A DNA stretch of 64,000 nt from Lederbergia lenta NBRC 16444 (GCF_001591545.1 NZ_BCVC01000009.1:1-64000); one strand, 5' to 3'. Shown: positions 37,368 to 47,154, counted from the first letter of the stretch. Numbers and translations: made by a program. The notes: a model not told the origin generated them from the letters alone.

Positions 37368-37535
37368 TTGTTCATTCCCTCTACCTTTTCGCCCGAGATT
37401 AGAATTACGATTTGCACCTTTCATCGGGCTCTCTCCAGCAGCAAATTCTGCGGTATAATCAGATTCCTCAATATTCTCTTTTGGAGTTTTACTATATTTT
37501 TCTACTGCATTTCTAGCCGCTTTTCGCTTTACCAT
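37365..37535 (-). CDS. small basic protein, unrecognised
   Basis: A 56-residue protein starting MVKRKAARNAVEKYSKTPKE and ending NLGRKGRGNEQ. I do not recognise the family. The MVKRKA start, the lack of hydrophobic segments, and the Asn/Gly/Lys-rich tail recall minor spore proteins such as SspO, and the middle YTAEFAAGE vaguely resembles YNEEFA of that family, but the match is too weak to name it. GGGGAG lies nine bases before the ATG, and a terminator overlaps the stop, so it is very likely a real gene. Confidence 0.7.
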   Translation of the reverse strand: MVKRKAARNAVEKYSKTPKENIEESDYTAEFAAGESPMKGANRNSNLGRKGRGNEQ

Positions 37536-37833
37536 TTTTCATAACTCCCCTTTCATTGATAGTTTCTCCACTGCTGAAATTCATATTCGCTTAAAAAATC
37601 AATTAGATGATTGCCCTTTATTCTTATATAGCTAAAGATTCGCTTTTCTCGCCTTAAAACAATGATATTTTTGCTGGTACTGGCGATTTGCGGAGTTTTA
37701 CTGGCTGTAAGAGCTACTTTATGAGCCATGACAGACTACTTTCTGATCATCGCACCATATTAATTAACGTTCTGTGCTATTTGATCATATTCCAGGCATA
37801 CTCTACCCGATCTAGAGCATTTAAAATTAAAAT
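37536..37833. other. gene-free stretch
   Basis: I see no convincing gene or repeat in this stretch between the small basic-protein gene and the terminator of the duplicated-domain gene. Confidence 0.5.
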
Positions 37834-37867
37834 CCCCGAAAACGAAAGTGGATATTCGTTTCCGAGG
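37834..37867 (-). terminator. terminator of the duplicated-domain gene
   Basis: On the minus strand CCTCGGAAACGA pairs with TCGTTTTCGGGG, using two G-T pairs, followed by GATTTTAATTTTAA. Confidence 0.65.
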
Positions 37868-37879
37868 GAGGAAAGTTCA

Positions 37880-38635
37880 TTATAAAATAATGGCGTTATA
37901 GATTGCGTCACCGTCGAAGTTAATAATTTTAAGTCTCTTTGTATTTTTAACATAGATACTTTTAAATTTCTGCTGATCATTGTCATCCTTGAATAGAATG
38001 ACACGTTTGTTATGATTATCTTCTGCGACTTGTTCGTTTAAGTCCTTCATATCGACATGGCTAGAGATTGTGGAATACTCAGGAAATGTTTCAGTCTTTC
38101 TTTTTTGTTCTGCGGCTTCATTCTTTACACTCTCATTTTCAGCAGGATCAGTAGTTGCTTCTACACTCTCTTTTATACGTTCAAGATTTTGATCAAACAC
38201 CAATCCACCTTCAAAGTCTATTAATTTTAACCTGTTTGTATTTTTAACATAGATACTTTTGAACTTTGATTGACCATTGTCATCTATTATTAGAATGACA
38301 CGTTTATTATGGTTATCTTCTACTACTTTAGCGTTCAAGTGTTCCATATCAACATGAGTAGAAATGATGGAGTATTCCGGAAGTTTATCCGTTTTATTTT
38401 CTACAGATATATTTTTGCTTGTTTCATTCTTACCCATTTCAACTGCTATCTCGTCAGTTGTGTCATATGAATGAAAATCATGAACCTCTCCATCTTCACC
38501 CTCACTCTTTTGTTTATGTATTTCAGTAGCATTCTCGGATAATGATTTTGTATCTTGTTTTGCTTGAGCAGCATAGCTAACACCTACAATTGTCAGAAGT
38601 AATAGGGTTGCTGCTATAATTGTAATTTTTTTCAT
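37880..38635 (-). CDS. secreted protein with a tandemly duplicated domain, unrecognised
   Basis: A 251-residue protein: an N-terminal signal peptide (MKKITIIAATLLLLTIVGVSYA, then AQAKQD), an acidic linker, and two copies of a domain of about 62 residues, each starting PEYS and containing HVDM, EDNHNKRVIL, KFKSIYVKNT and RLK. By my count the copies are identical at 43 of 62 positions. A Glu/Lys-rich linker of about 30 residues separates them. I do not recognise the domain. The second in-frame ATG (38635) is preferred because GGGAG lies nine bases before it. The gene stands alone with its own terminator. Confidence 0.75.
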   Translation of the reverse strand: MKKITIIAATLLLLTIVGVSYAAQAKQDTKSLSENATEIHKQKSEGEDGEVHDFHSYDTTDEIAVEMGKNETSKNISVENKTDKLPEYSIISTHVDMEHLNAKVVEDNHNKRVILIIDDNGQSKFKSIYVKNTNRLKLIDFEGGLVFDQNLERIKESVEATTDPAENESVKNEAAEQKRKTETFPEYSTISSHVDMKDLNEQVAEDNHNKRVILFKDDNDQQKFKSIYVKNTKRLKIINFDGDAIYNAIIL

Positions 38636-38929
38636 GTACATACTCTCCCTATTTATAAGTTACTTCAATCTTAATACCCGGATATTAAATCCAAATGTGA
38701 GAAAGATGAGATTTCGATGAGAAAAATTGGTTTTTTTCTGTAGCCTGTTATTCTTCTACATAGAAAGAGATACTACATTGGCAAATTGTTGAATGCACTC
38801 GTATAAATACGGTGACTTTTGTTGATATGAAGCAATTATACAATTAACTCATCTATCAACCGATTTACTATACAGCAACATAAATTGTTCTCAGGAAAAA
38901 GACAATTCAACTTTTTAGAGAAAGACCTA

Positions 38930-39649
38930 TTATTCATTGCGGTATTCCTTTAATAAATTAATTTCTTCCTCCGACAATTCTCGGTATTCTCCGAGACTAA
39001 GGGAATCATCCAATTTAAGTGGTCCCATTGATATCCTTTTTAAGTATATTACTTTTTTACCGACTGCTTCAAACATCCGCTTCACTTGGTGAAATTTCCC
39101 TTCGGTAATTGTTAGCTCAATATCAGATCTGAGTCCGGACTTTAATACTTTTAGCTCACCCGACTTTGTATGATAACCGTCATCGAGCGTAACTCCCTTT
39201 TTAAATTCCTCTACATCTTCTGCTGTTACCTCAGTATTGATCACTGCAAAATACGTTTTGGGAACATTTTTTTTCGGTGATAGCAATTGATGTGCGAGCT
39301 GTCCATCATTTGTCAAAAGCAAAAATCCTTCTGTATCTTTATCTAGCCGCCCTACAGGAAACGGGGTGTAAACCATATCCGCATGAGCGAGCAAATCAAC
39401 AACCGTTTCATCTCGAGAATCTTCAGTAGCTGAAATTACACCAGGAGGCTTATTCATCATTAAATAAATAAATTCCTTATAGTGAATTTCTTCCCCTAAT
39501 ATCATAATCGAGTCATTCACTGTATCAACATGAACTTTTGCATCTTTCACTGTTTTACCGTTAACCGTGACACTTCCGTTTTTCAAAATTTTCTTTACTT
39601 CTTTTCTGCTCCCGTAGCCAAGATTAGCAATCAACTTATCGATTCTCAT
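38930..39649 (-). CDS. rsuA: 16S rRNA pseudouridine(516) synthase family protein RsuA
   Basis: A 239-residue pseudouridine synthase with an N-terminal S4 RNA-binding domain (1-60) and a catalytic domain containing the Asp nucleophile D103 in VGRLDKDTEGFLLLTNDG. The MMNKPPGV and GKFHQVKRMFEA motifs are also typical of the RsuA/RluB group. Position 516 of 16S rRNA is the usual target, assumed here from similarity. GGAGG lies seven bases before the ATG. In B. subtilis the equivalent gene is also beside ytgP. Confidence 0.92.
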   Translation of the reverse strand: MRIDKLIANLGYGSRKEVKKILKNGSVTVNGKTVKDAKVHVDTVNDSIMILGEEIHYKEFIYLMMNKPPGVISATEDSRDETVVDLLAHADMVYTPFPVGRLDKDTEGFLLLTNDGQLAHQLLSPKKNVPKTYFAVINTEVTAEDVEEFKKGVTLDDGYHTKSGELKVLKSGLRSDIELTITEGKFHQVKRMFEAVGKKVIYLKRISMGPLKLDDSLSLGEYRELSEEEINLLKEYRNE

Positions 39650-39762
39650 AGATTAACCTCCGAATGAATATTACTTTCCTAATTCGGGCTAAACACCCGA
39701 ACATTCTTTTACCTTTTACATAGGCTATTGATGTACAACGAATGAATGGAGTGAATGACATT

Positions 39763-40038
39763 ATGATGAATTACCCCCAGCATATACCAATGGGAATGAT
39801 ACCGCAGCAACCTGAACGACAAACACCACCCCAGCAACAATTTGGTTTTCCAAGTTTTCCGGGATTTCCAGATCAGTCTGTAAACAGAAGAATAGATCAA
39901 CTGGAAAGACAAATACAACGTCTCGATCGACAAGTTGAAAGATTAGACCGCAGGGTGGATAGACTTGAAAGACAATTAGGCTTTACTGGCCGACCTGAGC
40001 ACCCTGGACATACAGATACTCCGGGTGGATACTATTAA
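39763..40038 (+). CDS. Pro/Gln-rich protein with a short perfect coiled coil, unrecognised
   Basis: A protein of about 91 residues. The first half is rich in Pro, Gln, Met and Phe (MIPQQPERQTPPQQQFGFP). The second half has regular heptads with Ile, Leu or Val every three to four residues (RRIDQLERQIQRLDRQVERL and on to RLERQL), predicting a short parallel coiled coil, then a Gly/His/Pro tail. I do not recognise it; the composition recalls small spore-coat proteins. The start is unclear: ATG 39742, 39763 and 39766 are all in frame, and GGAG lies at 39748. It is divergent from rsuA and has its own terminator. Confidence 0.65.
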   Translation: MMNYPQHIPMGMIPQQPERQTPPQQQFGFPSFPGFPDQSVNRRIDQLERQIQRLDRQVERLDRRVDRLERQLGFTGRPEHPGHTDTPGGYY

Positions 40039-40049
40039 TATTTAGTTCG

Positions 40050-40082
40050 AAAAAGAGGCTTACCCGTGGTAGCCTCTTTTTT
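40050..40082 (+). terminator. terminator of the coiled-coil gene
   Basis: AAAAAGAGGCT and AGCCTCTTTTTT pair (GAGGCT-ACC/GGT-AGCCTC with one bulged T). It lies between this gene and the converging murJ. Confidence 0.8.
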
Positions 40083-40094
40083 CATATCTGTAAT

Positions 40095-41717
40095 TCACGA
40101 CAGCCGCAATCGTTTTTTAAGTCGTTGGAGACGGGTACCAAACAATCTGTCCGCAAGACCTGATCTTAATCCGAGATAAGCATAAATGAATCCACCAATT
40201 GTTGCACAGATTCCAACAATAATAATTGCCTGAAATGTTGATTCAGGTGATAGAAAATTGAGTAAACCTTTATATACAAAATAAACAGGGATAGCCATTA
40301 TCACGTTAAAAATAATAATTAATAATGTTCTTTTAGCTACTAATTTGAATGGATAATGGGCGAATTTTTTTATGACAATTAAATTTATAACAATAGAAAA
40401 AGTATAACCCAAAGCAGTGGCGTACACAGCACCTTCTGTTCCATACATTTTTATTAATGGCATATTTAGGGCTAACTTTATCAACAATCCACTTAAAAGA
40501 CTTAGTATTGTATAACGCTGCTCATTAATTCCTTGTAAAATTGCTGCTGTGACCGCATATAATGAAAACAAAATGGCAACAGGCGCATATGTCCGCAGTA
40601 CTTGTGCGCCATATTCATCATACGGGTAAAACATCGTATACATAGGATCTGCAAGCAAAGCTAATCCTATTGCGGCTGGAATTGTTATAAATAATAGCAC
40701 TTGAAAAGTTTGATCCAGTTGGCGGAACATCACACGTCGTTCTCCCTTAACAAATGACTCGGTCACCATAGGGACAAGTGTTAACGCAAAAGCTGTAGCA
40801 AGTGATACTGGAATAATTACAAGTTTATGAGTTGTAAAATTTAATATACCTAGTGAGCCAAGTGCTTCTGCCGATTTTCCTGCTGCTGCCATAGCCCGAT
40901 TGAATGTGATTTGATCGATAAACTGGAATAATGGATTCGCTATTCCTACAAGTACAAAGGGCAATGCGTAAATAAGAATTTCTTTGTACATACTTGAAAG
41001 TGGGATATCTAATGTGCCCCTATCGTGTTGTAATAGCTTATCCAATCCTGGTTTTCGTTTTTTCCAATACCAAATAAGCACGATAAGACTTGCAAGACCA
41101 CCAATAAAAGCGGCAAATGTAGCGACGCTTACAGCTGTGACTACTCCTTTTTTTAACACGAATAGAGCGATGTATGCGCCAGCTAGCAAGAAGATAATTC
41201 TTGCTAATTGTTCGATTACAGTCGATACCGCCGATGGTCCCATAGATTGGTGTCCCTGGAAGAATCCGCGAATCAAACTCATAAAAGGAATAATAATTAA
41301 TGCAAAGCTGACCGCCCTAATGACAGTTGTTACGTCTGAAACACTATACGAATTTGTTGTATCTGCGCCATTTAACACTAGGCCTGCAAACCAAGGAGCT
41401 AGAAGATACATCGCTATAAAAGAAAGTATACCTGTTGCAAACATGATATACATCCCTGAACGAAATAGCTTTCGTCCAACCGCATATTCTTCAAGAGCGT
41501 TATATTTTGCAATATATTTCGAGACAGCGAGCGGTACTCCTGCCGTAGCAATACTTATAAAGATCGTATATGGCACGTACCCAAATTGATATAGTGCTAC
41601 TTCCTCTTCTCCACCAATAATTCGGTAAAAAGGAATAACATACAAGAGTCCAAGCACTTTGGACAAGATTGTTCCTAAAGTTATTATGAAAGTTCCTCGA
41701 ATTAATTTAGATGACAT
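40095..41717 (-). CDS. murJ: lipid II flippase-type MOP exporter (YtgP/MurJ)
   Basis: A 540-residue membrane protein with about 14 hydrophobic segments of the polysaccharide transporter/MurJ branch of the MOP superfamily. The opening KLIRGTFIITLGTILSKVLGLLYVIPFYRIIGG is the typical first helix region. B. subtilis YtgP is a known lipid II flippase (MurJ) in this family; SpoVB is a close paralogue, so assignment to MurJ rests on gene order (rsuA and ytfP flank it) and on similarity. Basic C-terminal tail. Confidence 0.87.
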   Translation of the reverse strand: MSSKLIRGTFIITLGTILSKVLGLLYVIPFYRIIGGEEEVALYQFGYVPYTIFISIATAGVPLAVSKYIAKYNALEEYAVGRKLFRSGMYIMFATGILSFIAMYLLAPWFAGLVLNGADTTNSYSVSDVTTVIRAVSFALIIIPFMSLIRGFFQGHQSMGPSAVSTVIEQLARIIFLLAGAYIALFVLKKGVVTAVSVATFAAFIGGLASLIVLIWYWKKRKPGLDKLLQHDRGTLDIPLSSMYKEILIYALPFVLVGIANPLFQFIDQITFNRAMAAAGKSAEALGSLGILNFTTHKLVIIPVSLATAFALTLVPMVTESFVKGERRVMFRQLDQTFQVLLFITIPAAIGLALLADPMYTMFYPYDEYGAQVLRTYAPVAILFSLYAVTAAILQGINEQRYTILSLLSGLLIKLALNMPLIKMYGTEGAVYATALGYTFSIVINLIVIKKFAHYPFKLVAKRTLLIIIFNVIMAIPVYFVYKGLLNFLSPESTFQAIIIVGICATIGGFIYAYLGLRSGLADRLFGTRLQRLKKRLRLS

Positions 41718-41909
41718 ACACTCTCTGACTCTCCAATTAGTTTATTGTTTAAATTTATTATTAAAGATTTTAGCTTAATGTTTTTATCACTACTAGATAG
41801 TTTACAGGTATCGACGCTATTTGACAATGAACAGTATGTGATCAAGTTTGCTTTTCACCAAAACTAATTTTAAAATAAGGGGACTAAACAACAAGGTGTT
41901 GAACGGAAA

Positions 41910-43178
41910 ATGTATGATGTAATTGTTATTGGTGGCGGCCCATCAGGGCTGATGGCTTCTATTGCGGCTGCCGAGGAAAAAGTAAAGGTACTTTTAATTG
42001 ATAAAGGGAATAAGCTGGGACGGAAACTGGCTATTTCAGGTGGTGGACGTTGTAATGTAACGAATAGACTTCCAGTTGAAGAAATTATTCGACATATTCC
42101 CGGAAATGGACGCTTCCTTTATGGCGCCTTCTCTGTTTTTAATAATGAAGATATTATAAATTTTTTTGAAAACCTGGGGATTAAACTGAAGGAAGAAGAT
42201 CACGGTAGAATGTTTCCGGTATCGGATCGAGCACAGTCTGTTGTGGATGCAATGCTAACACTTATGGAAAAGCTTGGAGTTGAAGTACGAGTGAATTCAC
42301 CCGTAAAGGAAGTTCTGTATGCGGAAGATCAAGTCGCTGGAGTCCTTCTAGAATCAGGTGAAAAAATTTCAAGTAATGCAGTTGTCATCGCTTCAGGTGG
42401 AAAATCAGTTCCACAAACAGGTTCTACCGGTGATGGATTCCCATGGGCAGAGTCTGCTGGACATTCGATTTCTGAACTTTTCCCAACTGAAGTTCCGGTA
42501 ACATCTGCTGAAACTTTTATAAAAGAAAAAACATTACAAGGATTGTCACTGCGTGATGTAGCACTAAGTGTGCTCAACCCAAAAGGCAAAGCGATCATCA
42601 CACATAGAATGGATATGATTTTTACACATCTTGGTATCTCCGGACCTGCCGTGCTCAGATGTAGCCAATTCGTTGTCAAAGCACAAAAAAAGTGGAATTT
42701 AGATGAAGTCATTATGTCGCTAGATGCTTTACCAGATCTAAAACAAGAAGAGCTTTTTCAAGATATACAAAAGAAGATCAAAGAAGAACCCAAAAAGGCG
42801 GTAAAAAACGCATTAAAAGGCCTTGTACCTGAACGTTATTTATTGTTTTTATTGGAAACAAACGAAATTGACCCGAGTGATTTGTGTGCCTCCATATCAT
42901 TAGATAAGCTTCGAGCATTCGCTGTTTCTTGCAAACAATTCCGCTTTACAGTTAATGGGACACTACCGCTTGATAAGGCATTTGTTACAGGTGGTGGCGT
43001 ATCAGTTAAGGAAATTGAACCTAAAACAATGGCCTCTAAACTTATGCCTGGGCTATTTTTCTGCGGAGAAGTGCTAGATATATACGGGTACACAGGCGGA
43101 TACAATATCACATCTGCCTTAGTAACAGGTAGATTAGCAGGCGCAAATGCTGCGCTCATTGGCAATGCTAGGAAATGA
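41910..43178 (+). CDS. ytfP: YtfP, HI0933-like flavoprotein
   Basis: A 422-residue FAD-dependent oxidoreductase of the HI0933/BaiN type. The dinucleotide-binding loop [12 protein letters not shown] is at 6-17, the second FAD motif GGRCNVTN at 46-53, and the C-terminal [15 protein letters not shown] closes the FAD site. The substrate is not known; BaiN itself reduces bile acids, but most relatives are uncharacterised. It is divergent from murJ, as in B. subtilis. The ribosome site (AAGGTG) is 11 bases from the ATG, a little long. Confidence 0.88.
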   Translation: MYDVIVIGGGPSGLMASIAAAEEKVKVLLIDKGNKLGRKLAISGGGRCNVTNRLPVEEIIRHIPGNGRFLYGAFSVFNNEDIINFFENLGIKLKEEDHGRMFPVSDRAQSVVDAMLTLMEKLGVEVRVNSPVKEVLYAEDQVAGVLLESGEKISSNAVVIASGGKSVPQTGSTGDGFPWAESAGHSISELFPTEVPVTSAETFIKEKTLQGLSLRDVALSVLNPKGKAIITHRMDMIFTHLGISGPAVLRCSQFVVKAQKKWNLDEVIMSLDALPDLKQEELFQDIQKKIKEEPKKAVKNALKGLVPERYLLFLLETNEIDPSDLCASISLDKLRAFAVSCKQFRFTVNGTLPLDKAFVTGGGVSVKEIEPKTMASKLMPGLFFCGEVLDIYGYTGGYNITSALVTGRLAGANAALIGNARK

Positions 43179-43182
43179 AAGG

Positions 43183-43215
43183 AGAGCTGTCTCAGGAACT
43201 GGGACGGCTCTTTTT
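43183..43215 (+). terminator. terminator of ytfP
   Basis: AGAGCTGTCTC pairs with GGGACGGCTCT (with G-T pairs), then TTTTT. Confidence 0.8.
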
Positions 43216-43334
43216 ATCGCGGATAATGACTGTGGCTAATTTCAGTAGTAATACCGTAGTTATGATTATAGCTGTTTTATTCTCCATTCGATTGTAACTA
43301 AAATTTCCTCCATTAAAGCTTGGATGCATTGCTT

Positions 43335-43517
43335 TTATTTTACATACAACACCATCGCACTAAAACAATATATTTGTTCGTCGTCAGCTTCCCCGATAGC
43401 TGCAATATGGTATTTAATATCGATGACATCTCTTGTTCCGAGTCCACCCAAAAACTCATTCATTTCTTCTTCAAGATCTTGCTCATGCTCACAATCAAAA
43501 AGTTTCACTTGCATCAT
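43335..43517 (-). CDS. cse60: sporulation protein Cse60
   Basis: A 60-residue acidic protein, MMQVKLFDCEHEQDLEEEMN through IKYHIAAIGEADDEQIYCFSAMVLYVK, matching B. subtilis Cse60, a small sigma-E-dependent mother-cell protein of unknown function. GGGAGG lies nine bases before ATG 43517; the open frame reaches further up but has no better start. It stands alone between ytfP and ytwF. Confidence 0.88.
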   Translation of the reverse strand: MMQVKLFDCEHEQDLEEEMNEFLGGLGTRDVIDIKYHIAAIGEADDEQIYCFSAMVLYVK

Positions 43518-43594
43518 CCTAGTCATCCTCCCGGCTTTTTCACTTAGTATTGCCAGGTCGCACATTTTTATACTATTCTAATAATTACGCAATC

Positions 43595-43634
43595 AAAAAA
43601 ACCTTAAATAGAGGATTTCCCACTCTATTTAAGG
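43595..43634 (-). terminator. terminator of ytwF
   Basis: CCTTAAATAGAG (43602-43613) pairs perfectly with CTCTATTTAAGG (43623-43634). The minus strand continues into seven T. Confidence 0.88.
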
Positions 43635-43643
43635 GTAGCAATT

Positions 43644-43958
43644 TTATAGCTTCGGTTCTCTAGGTCCTGTCCATTCCAACATACCGCCGACCATATTTGT
43701 CACATTGTATCCTTGTTCATTTAAATATTCGCAAACTCTTCCACTACGTCCACCTGATCTACAGATAATAATATATTCCTTGTCTTTATCTAATTGATCT
43801 AAGTGCTCAGGAACCTCGCCCATCTTTATATGTACAGCTTTCGGAATCATGTCCTCTGCCACTTCGTCATCTTCTCTTACGTCAATTAAATGTAAATTTA
43901 CACCTTCACTAAGTTGAGTTTTCACTTCTTCAGGAGTAATCGTTTTAATTTCAGACAT
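43644..43958 (-). CDS. ytwF: rhodanese-like sulfurtransferase
   Basis: A 104-residue single-domain rhodanese. The active-site loop CRSGGRS carries the persulfide cysteine C66, and the CH2A-like motif LHLIDVRE is at 22-29. Such proteins move sulfane sulfur; the acceptor is unknown. B. subtilis YtwF has the same size and also lies near leuS. It has its own terminator. Confidence 0.9.
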   Translation of the reverse strand: MSEIKTITPEEVKTQLSEGVNLHLIDVREDDEVAEDMIPKAVHIKMGEVPEHLDQLDKDKEYIIICRSGGRSGRVCEYLNEQGYNVTNMVGGMLEWTGPREPKL

Positions 43959-44066
43959 AAACTGTTCACCCTTTCCAATAAAATATATTTTTCATTATAT
44001 CAAAATTAAATGCTATAAGCTTTTAATTACATTTTTGGGTTTGTCATTAAGGTATTTTAAAATAAT

Positions 44067-44098
44067 TAAAGAACCCCAATATATAGTTAGGGGTTCTT
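44067..44098 (-). terminator. terminator of leuS
   Basis: GAACCCC (44071-44077) pairs with GGGGTTC (44090-44096). The minus strand then reads TTTAATTATTTT. Confidence 0.75.
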
Positions 44099-44104
44099 CA
44101 TCCT

Positions 44105-46519
44105 TTAATTTGCTACAATGTTCACTAATTTTCCTGGCACTGCAATTACTTTTCTTACTGTTTTTCCTTCAATCAATTCTTTCACTTTTTCGTCATTCTC
44201 TGCAAGTTCTGTGAGTTGCTCGCGAGTTGTATCTCGTGCAACCTGCATTTTCAAACGAACTTTCCCATTAATTTGAACAACAATTTCGACCACATCATCG
44301 ATTAGCTTCGTTTCGTCATACGTAGGCCAAGCTTCATATGTTAATGTTGATTCGTGACCAAGCTTTGCCCATAATTCTTCTGCAATATGTGGACAAATTG
44401 GCGCTAACATCTTAACAAAACCTTCGATATATTCTTTAGGAAGCACATTGGATTTATATCCTTCATTTACAAATACCATCATTTGAGAAATAGCTGTATT
44501 AAATCCTAGTGTCTCATAATCTTCCGTCACTTTTTTCACTGTTTGATGATACACTTTCTCAAGCTCCGAACCAGCACCTGGATGCACTTTTTCTGATAAG
44601 CTACCATCTTCATTCACAAGTAAACGCCATACTCTGTCTAAGAAGCGGCGCGCTCCATCAAGTCCTGTCGTAGACCAAGCAATGGATGAATCGAGTGGTC
44701 CCATAAACATTTCATATAGACGAAGTGTATCAGCACCATGACTATCTACAATGTGATCAGGATTAACCACATTGCCTTTTGATTTACTCATTTTTTCATT
44801 ATTTTCCCCAAGGATCATTCCTTGGTTAAATAGTTTCTGGAATGGTTCTTTCGTTGGAACAACACCAATGTCATATAAAAATTTATGCCAGAATCTAGCA
44901 TATAACAAATGAAGTACCGCATGTTCTGCACCGCCGATATAAATATCAACTGGCAGCCATTTTTTCAATAGCTCTTCATCCGCTAACGCTTCATTATTGT
45001 TTGGATCGATATAACGAAGATAATACCAACAGCTTCCGGCCCATTGTGGCATTGTGTTAGTTTCCCGACGACCTTTTTTCCCTGAAATTGGATCTTCGAC
45101 ATTCAACCAGTCGGAAATATTCGCAAGTGGAGATTCACCAGTTCCAGATGGTTTAATTTCATTTGTAACAGGTAGAATTACTGGTAGTTGTTCCTCTGGA
45201 ACCCCCGTCATCGTACCATCTTCCCAATGAATAATCGGGATCGGTTCACCCCAATAACGTTGACGACTAAATAACCAGTCGCGAAGGCGATATGTTATTT
45301 TCTTCGTTCCAACCTTTTCTTTCTCAAGCCAATCAATCATCGCAGTAATTGCATCTTCTTTATTCATATCGTTAAGAAAACCGGAATTAACATGGACACC
45401 ATCACCTGTGTATGGAGACTCTTCTACATTCCCACCTGCAACAACTTCTTTAATTTCCAAACCAAATTCCTTCGCAAATTCGTAGTCACGCTCATCATGC
45501 GCCGGAACAGCCATGATCGCTCCAGTTCCATATGACATAAGAACATAATCAGCAATCCAGATCGGCATTTTTTCACCATTCACAGGATTCACTGCATATG
45601 CGCCGGTAAACACTCCTGTTTTTTCTTTAGCAAGATCTGTTCTTTCTAGATCACTTTTCGAGATTATTTTTTCAATATAGGCTTGAACAGCTGCATTCTG
45701 TTCCTGACTAGTGATTTTATCAACAAATGGATGCTCAGGTGCTAATACTGCGTATGTTGCACCGAAAAGCGTATCTGGACGTGTTGTAAATACAGTAAAT
45801 GTTTCATCAAAACCGTCGATGCCAAAAGTCACTTCTGCCCCTTCAGAGCGACCGATCCAGTTACGTTGCATATCTTTAATGCTTTCGGGCCAATCAAGTT
45901 CTTCTAGATCATCAAGCAGTCGGTCTGCGTATTCCGTAATTCTTAAAATCCATTGTCGCATTGGACGTCTCTCAACTGGATGCCCACCTCGTTCACTTTT
46001 CCCATCAATGACCTCTTCATTGGCAAGCACCGTTCCAAGTGCAGGACACCAATTCACTGGTACTTCATCCACATAAGCAAGCCCTTTTTCAAACAACTTT
46101 AAGAAAATCCATTGTGTCCATTTATAATAACCAGGATCTGTTGTATTGATTTCACGGTCCCAATCATAAGAGAAACCAAGTGATTTAATCTGCCTTTTGA
46201 ATGTTTCGATATTGTGTTGCGTGAATTCAGCTGGGTCATTTCCCGTATCTAATGCATACTGCTCAGCTGGCAGGCCAAATGCATCCCAGCCCATCGGATG
46301 AAGAACATTATACCCTTGCATCCGTTTCATACGTGAAAGGATATCGGTTGCTGTATATCCTTCAGGGTGACCGACGTGTAAACCTGCACCAGATGGATAA
46401 GGGAACATATCGAGAGCATAAAACTTCTCACCTTCTCCACCCGCATCTGTTTTAAACGTTTTATTCTCTTCCCAGTACTGCTGCCATTTTCGTTCTATCT
46501 TATGATGGCTAAAACTCAT
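44105..46519 (-). CDS. leuS: leucyl-tRNA synthetase
   Basis: A class I synthetase that charges tRNA-Leu. The 804-residue protein has the HIGH-type motif GLHVGHPEG (46-54), a CP1 editing domain containing [12 protein letters not shown], the KMSKS loop in [12 protein letters not shown], the WSTTGLDG region and a C-terminal anticodon-binding part. The length is typical of bacterial LeuS. A T-box leader with a CUC specifier precedes it, so expression responds to uncharged tRNA-Leu. Confidence 0.98.
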   Translation of the reverse strand: MSFSHHKIERKWQQYWEENKTFKTDAGGEGEKFYALDMFPYPSGAGLHVGHPEGYTATDILSRMKRMQGYNVLHPMGWDAFGLPAEQYALDTGNDPAEFTQHNIETFKRQIKSLGFSYDWDREINTTDPGYYKWTQWIFLKLFEKGLAYVDEVPVNWCPALGTVLANEEVIDGKSERGGHPVERRPMRQWILRITEYADRLLDDLEELDWPESIKDMQRNWIGRSEGAEVTFGIDGFDETFTVFTTRPDTLFGATYAVLAPEHPFVDKITSQEQNAAVQAYIEKIISKSDLERTDLAKEKTGVFTGAYAVNPVNGEKMPIWIADYVLMSYGTGAIMAVPAHDERDYEFAKEFGLEIKEVVAGGNVEESPYTGDGVHVNSGFLNDMNKEDAITAMIDWLEKEKVGTKKITYRLRDWLFSRQRYWGEPIPIIHWEDGTMTGVPEEQLPVILPVTNEIKPSGTGESPLANISDWLNVEDPISGKKGRRETNTMPQWAGSCWYYLRYIDPNNNEALADEELLKKWLPVDIYIGGAEHAVLHLLYARFWHKFLYDIGVVPTKEPFQKLFNQGMILGENNEKMSKSKGNVVNPDHIVDSHGADTLRLYEMFMGPLDSSIAWSTTGLDGARRFLDRVWRLLVNEDGSLSEKVHPGAGSELEKVYHQTVKKVTEDYETLGFNTAISQMMVFVNEGYKSNVLPKEYIEGFVKMLAPICPHIAEELWAKLGHESTLTYEAWPTYDETKLIDDVVEIVVQINGKVRLKMQVARDTTREQLTELAENDEKVKELIEGKTVRKVIAVPGKLVNIVAN

Positions 46520-46552
46520 GTTAGTGCCTCCTATATAGTATTAAAAAACAGA

Positions 46553-46820
46553 AAAACCCCTCATCCCAAAGAAACTTCTTGGGACGAGAGGTTTGAATTC
46601 TCCCGCGGTACCACCCACATTAGTGTAATTAACACTCGCTTTATGCTTCCTTAACGCGGAATACGGCATATATTATTAGGATTTTTATTACTTTCCTTTC
46701 ACATATGCAACTATAAAGGCGAGTTCATGATCCTTCCCGATTGGCTCGCACCTACCGCCAACTCTCTTTTTCAGGATAAAATCACTACTGATCCTTTGTT
46801 ACCGTTTCTTCTATATCTAC
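46553..46820 (-). ncRNA. T-box leader of leuS (specifier CUC)
   Basis: On the minus strand the T-box GGGTGGTACCGCGGGA (46601-46616) is followed by the terminator stem formed by CTCGTCCCAAGAAG and CTTTGGGATGAG with a T run (46553-46592). Upstream lie the stem I features GCGGTAGGTGCGAGCC and the specifier region TGAACTCGCC, where CTC (46721-46723) is a leucine codon. Uncharged tRNA-Leu with the matching anticodon would favour the antiterminator. The 5' limit is approximate. Confidence 0.92.
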
Positions 46821-46831
46821 ATGTATCCCCT

Positions 46832-46860
46832 ATTGTAGATAATTTTAGACATAAATTCAA
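46832..46860 (-). promoter_or_regulatory. promoter of leuS
   Basis: TTGAAT (46855-46860), a 17-base spacer and TACAAT (46832-46837) on the minus strand, just upstream of the T-box leader. Confidence 0.7.
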
Positions 46861-46990
46861 GCCCAATTAGTTTGTATTATCACAATGTTATATCTCTGCT
46901 ATTAATAATGCATAAAAGAATCATCTAGCGCCCCAATCAATAAGTATAAATACTTTCCGCTAGGAAACTTTATATATAGAGGTGATGAGA

Positions 46991-47125
46991 ATGGGAAGAG
47001 ATCGACAAGAAAAAAAGCTAAAAAAAATGAAAAAAGTTGAATCTGATCGGGATCAAGCTTTACATTATGGTGGAGCAACAAGGCTTGAAAAACCAGGCGA
47101 AAAAGGAAAAGTTATTAGCGAATAA
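46991..47125 (+). CDS. small basic protein, unrecognised
   Basis: A 44-residue protein, MGRDRQEKKLKKMKKVESDR followed by a tail containing HYGGATRLEKPGEKG. GAGGTGATGAG precedes the ATG. I do not recognise the family. The highly charged, cysteine-free, non-hydrophobic composition resembles small spore proteins such as YfhD, but there is no firm match. It lies alone between the leuS promoter and an MFS gene. Confidence 0.65.
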   Translation: MGRDRQEKKLKKMKKVESDRDQALHYGGATRLEKPGEKGKVISE

Positions 47126-47154
47126 TATATTTCTCAAAACAAGCAATGGCCCAG

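Noticed and set aside
40984-41589. Long plus-strand open frame inside murJ
   Set aside because: Antisense to an intact, well-recognised membrane protein gene; composition is the mirror of murJ codons.
42329-43165. Minus-strand open frames inside ytfP
   Set aside because: Shadows of ytfP, no ribosome sites, no family resemblance.
45711-46076. Plus-strand open frame inside leuS
   Set aside because: Antisense shadow of a highly conserved synthetase gene.
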